Positions 19,219 through 28,204 of a stretch of DNA of 64,000 bases are shown one piece after another (position 1 is the stretch's first letter; each line of letters starts with the position of its first letter). Origin of the DNA: Aeromicrobium yanjiei (GTDB lineage Bacteria > Actinomycetota > Actinomycetes > Propionibacteriales > Nocardioidaceae); NCBI RefSeq assembly GCF_009649075.1, contig NZ_CP045737.1, positions 2,604,001-2,668,000 of the forward strand, read 5' to 3'. Under the pieces are notes generated by a model that was given only the letters and a program-made list of their open reading frames with translations, made no database searches and was not told the origin of the DNA. The position numbers were made by a program, and so were the translations under genes.

Positions 19219-20759
19219 AGGTACACCGAGACGAGGGGCGGGTTCTTGGCGGAGCCGCCGGGCTTGGGGATCGTGAGGATGAACTCGCTCCCCTCGCCGG
19301 GCCTCCCCCATGCCTGCAGGGTCCCGCCGTGCAGCACGGCGTCCTCGCGCGAGATGGCCAGACCGAGGCCCGTGCCGCCCTGCGCGCGGGCGGGATCTGC
19401 TCGCCAGAAGCGGTCGAACACCCGCACGTTCTCGTCGCCGGACAGTCCGATCCCGAAGTCGCGCACCGCGATCGAGACCGCCTCGTCGTTCTGGGCGACC
19501 TCGACCTCGATGACGTCCGATCCGCTGTACTTGACGGCATTGGCCATCAGGTTGCGGATGATGCGGTCGATGCGGCGGATGTCGGCCTCGACGATCGCCG
19601 GCTGGTCGACGCCGATCAGGCGCACCTTGATGCCCGCCCGGGCCGCCAAGGGGTCGTCGGCGGCCTGGCGCGCCACCTGCGTCAGGTCGATCGTGTCGAG
19701 CTCGAGCTGGGCCGCGCTGGCGTCGAACCGGCTGAGGTCGAGCAGGTCGGCGAGCAGCGACTCGAACCGATCGAGCTCGCGCTTGAGCAGCTCGGCGGAT
19801 CGTGCAGACTGCGGATCCATCTGATCGCGTGCGGAGTAGATGACCTCGCTGGCCATCTGGACGGTCGTCAGCGGCGTCCGCAGCTCGTGGGAGACGTCCG
19901 AGACGAACCGCTGCTGCACGCGGGACAGCTTCTCCAGGCGCCGGATCTGGCTCTGCAGGCTCGCGGCCATCTGGTTGAACGACGTGCTGAGCCGGGCGAT
20001 GTCGTCCTCGCCGCTGACGTGCATGCGCTGCTCCAGGCTGCCGCTGGCGTAGCGCTCGGCGATCCGGCGGGCCATGCGCACCGGATCGAGCACCTGCCGC
20101 GACACGAGCCAGGCGACACCGCCGACCATCAGCACCATCGCGAGCCCGCCGAGCAGCAGCGCGCGCCGCACGAGGTCGAGAGTCTCCTGCTGGTCCTCCA
20201 GCGAGAACAGATAGAACAAGGCATAGGTGTCGTCGCTGCCGGGAGCCCGCAGCTGGCTGCCCACGACCACCGCCGGCTCGGCATCGGAGGAGCCCAGCAG
20301 GCTGAGGTCGGCGTAGCGCCAGTAGGTGCCCGGGCCCGACCGCACGGACTCCACGAGGTCCTCCGGCAACGAGCCGGGGGCGATCGCGGCGGACGACCGC
20401 ACCGGCACCTGGCCGTCGGAGGTGGCGAGGGGGCCCTCCAGGACCAGCTCGTACGTGCGCGCGGCCCCGCGCGAGCGCGTCAGGGAGTCGACCATCTGGG
20501 TCAGCGTCTGCGCCTGCGTCGCGGGCTCGGTCTCGAGCGAGACGTCGAGCTGGGTCTGGGCGTACTCGAAGCCCGAGCGGGCCTCGGACACCGCGGCCGT
20601 GCGGCGATCCTCCGCGAGGCCGTTCGCGACATCACGCAGCAGCGCCCAGCCGGTCAGCCCCACGACGAGGGCGCTGAGCAGGATCGTGCTGGTGACGACC
20701 CGGGCCTGGATCGAGCGACGCCACATCCGCGCGAGGTTGACCCGCGCGAGGCTGCGCAT
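19215..20759 (-). CDS. mtrB: MtrB sensor histidine kinase
   Basis: A 514-residue membrane kinase: N-terminal helix (VVTSTILLSALVVGLTGWALL), extracellular domain of about 150 residues, second helix (ALLLGGLAMVLMVGGVAWLV), HAMP, HisKA with VSDVSHELRTPLTTVQ, and a HATPase domain with DFGIGL and GGTGLGLAIS. MtrB phosphorylates MtrA and links division and cell-wall state to transcription. I prefer the ATG at 20759, ten bases after the mtrA stop; the alternative at 20801 would overlap mtrA. Confidence 0.95.
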   Translation of the reverse strand: MRSLARVNLARMWRRSIQARVVTSTILLSALVVGLTGWALLRDVANGLAEDRRTAAVSEARSGFEYAQTQLDVSLETEPATQAQTLTQMVDSLTRSRGAARTYELVLEGPLATSDGQVPVRSSAAIAPGSLPEDLVESVRSGPGTYWRYADLSLLGSSDAEPAVVVGSQLRAPGSDDTYALFYLFSLEDQQETLDLVRRALLLGGLAMVLMVGGVAWLVSRQVLDPVRMARRIAERYASGSLEQRMHVSGEDDIARLSTSFNQMAASLQSQIRRLEKLSRVQQRFVSDVSHELRTPLTTVQMASEVIYSARDQMDPQSARSAELLKRELDRFESLLADLLDLSRFDASAAQLELDTIDLTQVARQAADDPLAARAGIKVRLIGVDQPAIVEADIRRIDRIIRNLMANAVKYSGSDVIEVEVAQNDEAVSIAVRDFGIGLSGDENVRVFDRFWRADPARAQGGTGLGLAISREDAVLHGGTLQAWGRPGEGSEFILTIPKPGGSAKNPPLVSVYL

Positions 20760-20769
20760 CAGCTGCTCA

Positions 20770-21468
20770 TCACGGGGTCGGGCTGATCGCCTGGTAGCCA
20801 ACTCCGCGCACGGTGCGGATGACCTCGGGATTCTCGGCGTCGTCCTCGATCTTCGACCGCAGCCGGGTCATGTGGACGTTGACGAGCTTGGTGTCCCCCG
20901 GGTGGTGATAGCCCCAGACCTTCTGCAGCAGCGTCTCGCGCGTGAACACCTGCGAGGGATTGCCGAGCAGGCACGCGAGGAGGTCGAACTCCAGCGGCGT
21001 GAGCTCGAGCGGCTCACCCTTGCGCGTCACGGTGTGGCCGGCGGGGTCGAGCACGATGTCACCGAAGACGAGCGGCTCCGCGAGCTGCTCGGAGCGACGG
21101 AGCCGAGCGCGGATGCGGGCGACCAGCTCGGTGTTCTTGAACGGCTTGGTGATGTAGTCGTCGGCACCGGCCTCGAGCCCGGCGACCACGTCGGGGGTGT
21201 CGGACTTGGCGGTGAGCATGATGATCGGGACGGCCGACTTCTCCCGGATCTGCCGGCACACGCTCATGCCGTCCAGACCGGGCAGCATCAGGTCCAACAG
21301 GACCACGTCGGGCTTGAACTGGGTGAACGCCGCCATGACCCGGTCGCCGGACCGGCACACCGCTGCGGTCAGGCCCTCACCCTCCAGGACGATCGTGAGC
21401 ATCTCCGCCAGGGAGGCGTCGTCGTCCACGACGAGCACCCGGTCACGCTTCGTTCTTCGGTAGCTCAC
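20770..21468 (-). CDS. mtrA: MtrA response regulator
   Basis: A 232-residue OmpR/PhoB-type regulator, essential in several Actinomycetes. The receiver carries VLVVDDD, the phospho-acceptor in DVVLLDLMLPGLDG, and Lys in TKPFKN. The C-terminal winged helix ends with the recognition helix and wing (TKLVNVHMTRLRSKIEDD, VIRTVRGVGYQ). It controls cell-wall, division and osmotic genes. The GTG start has no Shine-Dalgarno site; a TACTAT box lies exactly six bases upstream, suggesting leaderless translation. Confidence 0.96.
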   Translation of the reverse strand: MSYRRTKRDRVLVVDDDASLAEMLTIVLEGEGLTAAVCRSGDRVMAAFTQFKPDVVLLDLMLPGLDGMSVCRQIREKSAVPIIMLTAKSDTPDVVAGLEAGADDYITKPFKNTELVARIRARLRRSEQLAEPLVFGDIVLDPAGHTVTRKGEPLELTPLEFDLLACLLGNPSQVFTRETLLQKVWGYHHPGDTKLVNVHMTRLRSKIEDDAENPEVIRTVRGVGYQAISPTP

Positions 21469-21474
21469 GAGGCA

Positions 21475-21480
21475 ATAGTA
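21475..21480 (-). promoter_or_regulatory. Putative -10 box of leaderless mtrA
   Basis: TACTAT on the minus strand, followed by six bases and the GTG start of mtrA. The -35 would fall inside the ahcY terminator hairpin and shows no consensus. Confidence 0.5.
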
Positions 21481-21495
21481 CGGAGGCCCGCACGC

Positions 21496-21531
21496 GAACG
21501 AGCGCCAGATGCGAACACCTGGCGCTCGTTC
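21496..21531. terminator. Hairpin terminator between ahcY and mtrA
   Basis: Perfect 13-bp stem GAACGAGCGCCAG with its complement at 21519-21531 and a 10-base loop. It lies 17 bases after the ahcY stop, so it probably ends the ahcY transcript. No T-tract. Confidence 0.75.
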
Positions 21532-21547
21532 ATGCTGCTACGTGGGC

Positions 21548-22975
<1,428 letters not shown>

Positions 22976-22981
22976 TGCGCC

Positions 22982-22987
22982 AGCCTA
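22982..22987 (-). promoter_or_regulatory. Putative -10 box of leaderless ahcY
   Basis: TAGGCT on the minus strand, then six bases, then the ATG at 22975. The same hexamer and spacing recur at 30050 and 31834. Confidence 0.55.
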
Positions 22988-23079
22988 CCGGCGCACCCCC
23001 ACTACCACCCAATCAAACGCCGTCGTCACACCCCGGAGATCTGTGCGGGCCGCTTGTCGAGGCGGCACTGCGAAAGGTT

Positions 23080-23108
23080 GTGACAGATGTCATGCTCAGG
23101 GCTAGGCT
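23080..23108 (+). promoter_or_regulatory. Promoter with palindrome over the -35, propeller/lipoprotein locus
   Basis: GTGACA (23080-23085), a 17-base spacer and TAGGCT (23103-23108) form a good sigma70-type promoter. A 12-base dyad, TGACA-GA-TGTCA (23081-23092), overlaps the -35, the place for a repressor. It lies about 45 bases before the ATG at 23153. Confidence 0.55.
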
Positions 23109-23152
23109 GTGCCGACCACCAGCAGGAGCGCGGTCACCGGGGAGGCGGCACC

Positions 23153-24832
23153 ATGGGGGACGGACCTGAGCAGCTCTATGCCGACATCACCTCCGGGCAG
23201 CCGGCCGCGCTCGACGCCGCGATCGACACCTGCCGCACGACGATGCGCCAGCTCGCCGACGCGATCGACCTGATCGGCCTCGCGACCGACACGCCGGAGT
23301 GGGACAGCTCGGAGGCGTACGAGGAATACAACCTCCGCGCCTGGGCGACCCGGGCCGCGGCGGAGGTCGCGTTCATCCGGGTCAACCGGACCTCCCTCGC
23401 CGTGAAGATGGCCGCGAGCTCGTACGCCGCGGCGGTCGACTCGGCCACCGACGTCATCGAGTGGTGGCGCACCACCAAACGGTCCGACGTGAGCGGCGAC
23501 GCGCTGACCCTGGCCCGCACGATCGCATCGCTGCGGCTGTACGCGGTGCGGATCGCGCTCAACGGCCAGCTGGCCGAGGCGACCGACTTCTTGAAGACCA
23601 ACCCACTGACGGGTGATCAGGAGCAGTGGCGCACCACAGGCCTGATCAAGTCCATGCTCCACGACCTGAACTCCCCGACGGACTCCGGGCCGGCCATCCC
23701 CAACACGCTGGCGACCGGCGACGACGACCGCGGCTGGACCCCTCAGGGACTGGGCTACGACCCGGACGGCCGCCCGCCGGCCTTGCTCCAGGCGTCGTAC
23801 TCAGGTGGCAAGGCCCAGCTGGCACAGATCGATCCCGAGACGGGCGAGCAGCTGGGCTTCGTCGATCTGGGGGGTTACAAGGGAGGCACACCGCCCGACC
23901 ATGCCGGCGGGGTCACCGTGCACGACGGCTCGGTCAACGTCATGTCATCAGGCGACCCCGCGCGCATGTACACGTACTCCCTCAAGGCGGTCCGCGACGC
24001 TTCCCCGGGACAGACCGTCACGCCCCTGCCTGAACCGGTCTCGATGAGGGCCGGCGCGTACTCCACGATCGACGGTGACACCCTCTATGTCGGCACCCAC
24101 GTCAAGGATGGGCCAGGAAATCTCTTCACGTACACGAAGGACGAGTCCGGCCAATGGGTCGAGCAGTCCGGCCCGCACCCTACGCCGCCCCAGACCCAGG
24201 GCGCTGCCGTCGTCGACGGGCAGATCGTGTTCTCGACGTCCTACGGCCGAGGCAACACGAGCGCCCTGGAGGGCTACAGGCTCAGTGACGTGCTCGCCGG
24301 CCACGGAAACAACGAAGATCACCGCCTCGGCGAGGTCAGCCTGCCGAGCATGTCCCAGGGCGTCGTGGCGCTCGATGGACACGGGCTGGTCACGACGTTC
24401 GAGTCCGGGGCCGAGCCGTACTCCAAACCGGACGATGACGTCAGCCTGGACGAGCTGTGGGGGGCACAATCCATGACGATCACCCCCTTCTCCGCGCTCG
24501 GCATGACCGGAGGGATCGAGGTCGTGCCTGTGACGCTCAACCAGGCGTCGGTCGACTTCGAGGCCGGTGGACGCCGCCTGCAGAGCGCGGGGACGTCCGT
24601 CGACGGGGTCGCTCTTCCCGCCGGTTGCCTGGGCAAGAACGCGCAGGGAGATGCCTTCGCCACCGAGGTCACGTCCTCCTGCGACCTGACCTCGAAGTGG
24701 ATCTCGCAGGGCCGCATCTCGGCCAAGGTGACCGCGGAGGGGCTCGTGACGTCCGCGACCTCCTACGTCAAGACCGACCAGGGCATTCGCGACGCCTTCG
24801 CGAGGATGTCCGCGTGGATGGCAGGATCCTGA
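23153..24832 (+). CDS. Large protein with helical WXG-like head, beta-propeller and EspC-like tail
   Basis: A 559-residue protein without signal peptide. Residues 1-165 are helical, with features of WXG100-type hairpins (EWDSSEAYEEYN, VIEWWRTTK). Residues 185-460 are strand-rich repeats with DG and GG turns typical of a beta-propeller. Residues 465-559 resemble the EspC-like type VII secretion target domain (LQSAGTSVDG, GDAFATEV, LVTSATSYVKTDQGIRDAF). This suggests export by an ESX system, but no ESX genes occur here. GGGGAGG precedes ATG 23153. It leads an operon with three tandem lipoproteins. No toxin motif is recognised; exact function unknown. Confidence 0.75.
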   Translation: MGDGPEQLYADITSGQPAALDAAIDTCRTTMRQLADAIDLIGLATDTPEWDSSEAYEEYNLRAWATRAAAEVAFIRVNRTSLAVKMAASSYAAAVDSATDVIEWWRTTKRSDVSGDALTLARTIASLRLYAVRIALNGQLAEATDFLKTNPLTGDQEQWRTTGLIKSMLHDLNSPTDSGPAIPNTLATGDDDRGWTPQGLGYDPDGRPPALLQASYSGGKAQLAQIDPETGEQLGFVDLGGYKGGTPPDHAGGVTVHDGSVNVMSSGDPARMYTYSLKAVRDASPGQTVTPLPEPVSMRAGAYSTIDGDTLYVGTHVKDGPGNLFTYTKDESGQWVEQSGPHPTPPQTQGAAVVDGQIVFSTSYGRGNTSALEGYRLSDVLAGHGNNEDHRLGEVSLPSMSQGVVALDGHGLVTTFESGAEPYSKPDDDVSLDELWGAQSMTITPFSALGMTGGIEVVPVTLNQASVDFEAGGRRLQSAGTSVDGVALPAGCLGKNAQGDAFATEVTSSCDLTSKWISQGRISAKVTAEGLVTSATSYVKTDQGIRDAFARMSAWMAGS

Positions 24833-24833
24833 C

Positions 24834-25841
24834 ATGCGCCGAACCCTGACCTTGTTGATCGCTGCGCTCGCACTCGCCGCCTGCGGCTCGTCCGACGACA
24901 GTGAGGCCCTTGACTGGACGGCAGCCAAGGATCCCGCCGGCGCGAACGGTGGCCTGGCCTGGGCGGACGCGCAGACCGGTGAGGTCCACCTGCCCGACGG
25001 AGTCACCCTCGCCGCGGATCGTGCGATCCGCTCGTTCGTGGTCGCCGGCGCAGGCGCATACGTGGTCGACAAGGACAGCGAGTCGCTCGTCGAAGTGACC
25101 GCCGACGGCGCCCGTGCGACCGGCGCGTACGTGAACAAGGGGGCGAAGGCGTCCCCCAACGGTCGCTACCTCGCCTTCATCGACCCGAAAGCGGGGCCGA
25201 AGTTCGAAGGAACCACCCACCAGCTCACCTCGGTCGTGGTCGACCTCAAGACCGGCAAGGAAGTCCTCCGGTCGACCCGCGGTATGGGTGACCCCGAGGA
25301 GGACGACCTCACCAACCTCTACGAGAGCGCGGCCTACGGCGTGCTCGCCGTGAGCGACGAGACCGCGTGGTTCAGCGTCCCCGACGGCGGCGTCCTGTCC
25401 GTCGATCTCGCATCGGGAAAGGTGTCTTCGATCCGGTCCTCGGACCTCTCGGACGAGAACAATCCTTGGGCCACCCCCCGGTTGTCTCCCCCCACGCCCG
25501 GAGGGCCCGCCAACTCGGACCGGTCGTGGGCCATCTACCACGTCGTCAAGCCAGACCCGGCCCAGTCGACCGACCCCGCGGTCACCTTCCCGCACGACGA
25601 GCTGGAGTCGGCCGACGGATCCCGCCTCGTCCCGCGAGCCGACGCCGAGAACTGGTATCTCAAACAGTGGGTCGACGACACCACCGTGGCCGGATTCGCC
25701 AACACCGGCCTCGATGATCCCGAAATGGTCAAGAACACCAGGTCCAGCTCGCTGCTGACCTGCACCGTCCCGGGCGGCGCCTGCGACAGTGTGCCCGACT
25801 CCGAGTACGCCATCTTGCCCGAGCCGAACCTCCTCGAATAA
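24834..25841 (+). CDS. Tandem lipoprotein, copy 1
   Basis: A 335-residue lipoprotein: signal peptide MRRTLTLLIAALALAACGSS with lipidated Cys17, then a beta-strand-rich body like a TolB/PD40 propeller (ASPNGRYLAFID, VVVDLKTGKEVLRSTRGMGD). Near the C-terminus is CTVPGGAC, a possible disulfide, followed by ILPEPNLLE. The ATG lies one base after the preceding stop, so translation is coupled. It is one of three paralogues spaced exactly 1009 bp. It shares nearly identical signal-peptide DNA with copy 2. Role unknown; it could bind or sense the larger propeller protein encoded upstream. Confidence 0.85.
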   Translation: MRRTLTLLIAALALAACGSSDDSEALDWTAAKDPAGANGGLAWADAQTGEVHLPDGVTLAADRAIRSFVVAGAGAYVVDKDSESLVEVTADGARATGAYVNKGAKASPNGRYLAFIDPKAGPKFEGTTHQLTSVVVDLKTGKEVLRSTRGMGDPEEDDLTNLYESAAYGVLAVSDETAWFSVPDGGVLSVDLASGKVSSIRSSDLSDENNPWATPRLSPPTPGGPANSDRSWAIYHVVKPDPAQSTDPAVTFPHDELESADGSRLVPRADAENWYLKQWVDDTTVAGFANTGLDDPEMVKNTRSSSLLTCTVPGGACDSVPDSEYAILPEPNLLE

Positions 25842-25842
25842 C

Positions 25843-26850
25843 ATGCACCGGACGCTGACCCTGCTGATCGCTGCGCTCGCACTCGCCGCCTGCGGCTCGT
25901 CCGACGACAGTGAAGCCCTTGACTGGACGGCAGCCAAGGATCCCGCCGGCGCGACCGGCGGCTTGGCCTGGGCCGACGCTCAGACCGGCGAGATCCACCT
26001 GTCCGACGGCCGGACGCTCGACGCCGAGCGGGCCATCAGCTCGTTCGTCATCGCCGGCGACGGCGCCTATGTGGTCGACAAGGGCGGGGACGCACTCATC
26101 CAGGTCACCGCCGACGGCGCCCGGCCGACTGGCGCACACACGGCCCAGGTGAGGGCCTCGCCCAACGGTCGCTACCTGGCGTTCATCGACAGCCTGGCGG
26201 GCCCGACGTTCGAGGGGTCCGTGCACCAGCTGACGTCGGTCGTGGTCGACCTCAAGACCGGCAAGGAGATCTTTCGCTCCACACGCGGCATGGGCGACCT
26301 CAAGAACGACGACCTCACCGACCTCTACGAAGATGCCGATCACTTCGTGCTCGGCATCGACAACAAGACCGCGTGGATCCAGGCCGCCGAGGGTGACGTC
26401 CTGACGATCGATCTCAGCTCGTCCAGGGTCAAGGCCCTCCAGGATGTCGACCTGTCGGATGAGAAGAACCCGTGGGTCGGTCCCCGCTTCGGCGGGGAGC
26501 CGGCCCGGGGCCCTGCGAGCCCCGATCGGGCGTGGGGCATCAGGCGGGTCAACCGGACGGTCCCCCAGCTGGCCAGCGATCCAAACATGTACTTCGCCCG
26601 TGACGAGCTGGAGTCCGACACGGGCGGGGCTCGACTGGTCCCCCGGACGGCCGCCGTCAGCTGGAGCCTGGACTCATGGCTCGGCCCCACGAGGGTGGTC
26701 GGATACGCCAATGTGGGCCTCGAGAACGCCGATCGCCTCAACAACCCCGAGGACCGTACGCTGATGACCTGCACCGTGCCCGATGGCCGATGCACCTTGG
26801 TGCCGGGCTCGGAGCGCGCGATCCTCCCCGAACCGAGCTCCTACCTCTGA
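25843..26850 (+). CDS. Tandem lipoprotein, copy 2
   Basis: A 335-residue paralogue of its neighbours. The signal peptide and first 20 mature residues (MHRTLTLLIAALALAACGSS, DDSEALDWTAAKDPAGA) are almost identical to copy 1 even at DNA level. The segment around VHQLTSVVVDLKTGKEIFR and the C-terminal third instead match copy 3. It keeps the paired cysteines (CTVPDGRC). There is no Shine-Dalgarno site before the ATG, which follows the TAA of copy 1 after one C; termination-reinitiation is likely. Propeller-like lipoprotein exposed outside the membrane; ligand unknown. Confidence 0.85.
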   Translation: MHRTLTLLIAALALAACGSSDDSEALDWTAAKDPAGATGGLAWADAQTGEIHLSDGRTLDAERAISSFVIAGDGAYVVDKGGDALIQVTADGARPTGAHTAQVRASPNGRYLAFIDSLAGPTFEGSVHQLTSVVVDLKTGKEIFRSTRGMGDLKNDDLTDLYEDADHFVLGIDNKTAWIQAAEGDVLTIDLSSSRVKALQDVDLSDEKNPWVGPRFGGEPARGPASPDRAWGIRRVNRTVPQLASDPNMYFARDELESDTGGARLVPRTAAVSWSLDSWLGPTRVVGYANVGLENADRLNNPEDRTLMTCTVPDGRCTLVPGSERAILPEPSSYL

Positions 26851-26851
26851 C

Positions 26852-27856
26852 ATGCGCCGAACACTGACGATGTTCACCGCCACACTGCTGCTTGCCGCTT
26901 GCGGGTCCTCGGACGACCAGGCAGCGCTCGCCTGGACGGCAGCGAAGGATCCCGCCGGCGCGAACGGTGGCCTGGCCTGGGCCGACGCACAGACCGGTGA
27001 GGTCCATCTGCCCGACGGCAGCTCGCTCGACGCCGATCGGGCCATCAGCTCGTTCGTCGTCGCCGGCGACGGCGCCTACGTGGTCGATGAGGACGACGCA
27101 CTCGTCGAGGTCACCACTGAGGGCGCCCGGCCGACGGGTGCCCACGTCGCCCAGAACGTGAAGGCCTCCCCTGATGGACGCTATCTGGCCTTCATCGACG
27201 CCCTGGCGGGCCCGACGTTCGAGGGGTCGGTGCACCAGCTGACGTCGGTCGTGGTCGACCTCAAGACCGGCAAGGAGATCTTTCGCTCCACCCGGGGCAT
27301 GGGTGACCTCGAGGATGACGACCTCACCGACCTCTACGAGGACGCTTCCTACGGCGTGCTCGGTGTGAGCGACAAGACCGCGTGGATCGATGTCGCGACG
27401 GGAGACGATCTGTCGATCGACCTGGAGTCGGGCAAGGTCACCGCCCTGCCGGACGTGAGCTCGTCGGACCAGAAGAACCCTTGGGACGCTCCCCGCCTCC
27501 GCGGGGACCCGTCAGAGGGGCCGGCAAACCCGGACGGATCCTGGGGCATCAGGCCGGTCAACCGGACGGTTCCGGAGCTGGCCAGCGATCCAGACGTGGA
27601 CTTCGCCCGTGGCGAGCTGGAGTCCAGCGACGGAACTGTGCTCGTCCCCCGGACGGGCGCAGCCAGCTGGAGCCTCGACTCGTGGCTGGACCCGACGACG
27701 GTGGTCGGGTACGCGAACGTCAACCTCCAGAAGGCCGATCTCCTCAAGGAGCCTGAGGACAGGTCCCTGATGACCTGCACCGTCCCGGACGGAGCCTGCA
27801 CCCTGGTGCCGGACTCCGAGAACGCGATCCTGCCCGAGTCGAGCTCCTATCTCTGA
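26852..27856 (+). CDS. Tandem lipoprotein, copy 3
   Basis: A 334-residue paralogue with a more divergent signal peptide (MRRTLTMFTATLLLAACGSS) but a body close to copy 2. It has the same VHQLTSVVVDLKTGKEIF block, the RPVNRTVPELASDPDVDFARGEL region seen in copy 2, and the terminal CTVPDGAC pair. Its ATG follows the copy 2 stop after one C without a ribosome site. It closes the four-gene unit beginning at 23153. About 80 bases further on, a separate permease operon begins. Confidence 0.85.
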   Translation: MRRTLTMFTATLLLAACGSSDDQAALAWTAAKDPAGANGGLAWADAQTGEVHLPDGSSLDADRAISSFVVAGDGAYVVDEDDALVEVTTEGARPTGAHVAQNVKASPDGRYLAFIDALAGPTFEGSVHQLTSVVVDLKTGKEIFRSTRGMGDLEDDDLTDLYEDASYGVLGVSDKTAWIDVATGDDLSIDLESGKVTALPDVSSSDQKNPWDAPRLRGDPSEGPANPDGSWGIRPVNRTVPELASDPDVDFARGELESSDGTVLVPRTGAASWSLDSWLDPTTVVGYANVNLQKADLLKEPEDRSLMTCTVPDGACTLVPDSENAILPESSSYL

Positions 27857-27934
27857 CCCTTGCGCCGCGCGCTGCAACGATTAGGTTGGATCCTGGCGTG
27901 ACGTGGGTCACGTCGCCGGCGATCGGGGGATCCC

Positions 27935-28204
27935 ATGTCAGAGCACGCACCGCCCGGCAAGGGCCCGCTGTACGCAGCCGGGGTCGCGCTGGCCGTCGCC
28001 ATCGCGCTGCCGCTTCTCGTCTCGACGTACGCCCGGCAGGACCCTGAGCTCGCCGGCATCCCGTTCTTCTTCTGGTACCAGTTCGTGCTCGTCCTGGTGT
28101 CGGTCGTCCTGACCTCGGTCGCCTACCGCCTGGTCCGCGGCCACGAGAAGCGACGGCGTGCGGCCGAGGGCCTCTCGGTCGACGGGAAGGGTGACGAGCG
28201 ATGA
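27935..28204 (+). CDS. DUF3311 small membrane subunit
   Basis: An 89-residue protein with two membrane helices (GVALAVAIALPLLVSTYA and FWYQFVLVLVSVVLTSVAY) and charged termini. DUF3311 proteins usually accompany a sodium:solute symporter and are thought to act as its small partner. The stop overlaps the permease start (ATGA). A weak TTGCGC/TAGGTT promoter is possible at 27860-27887. Confidence 0.85.
   Translation: MSEHAPPGKGPLYAAGVALAVAIALPLLVSTYARQDPELAGIPFFFWYQFVLVLVSVVLTSVAYRLVRGHEKRRRAAEGLSVDGKGDER

Larger units (their letters stand above)
24834..27856 (+). repeat. Tandem gene triplication, 1009-bp period
   Basis: Starts at 24834, 25843 and 26852 are each 1009 bases apart, with a single C between stop and next ATG. 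Copy 3 is one codon shorter. The three copies diverge unevenly along their length, showing that this is an old array with local homogenisation. Confidence 0.9.

Noticed and set aside
23153-24832. Polymorphic toxin call for the 559-residue protein
   Set aside because: No nuclease, deaminase, ADP-ribosyltransferase or protease motif was found at the C-terminus; that end looks like an EspC-type helical domain instead.
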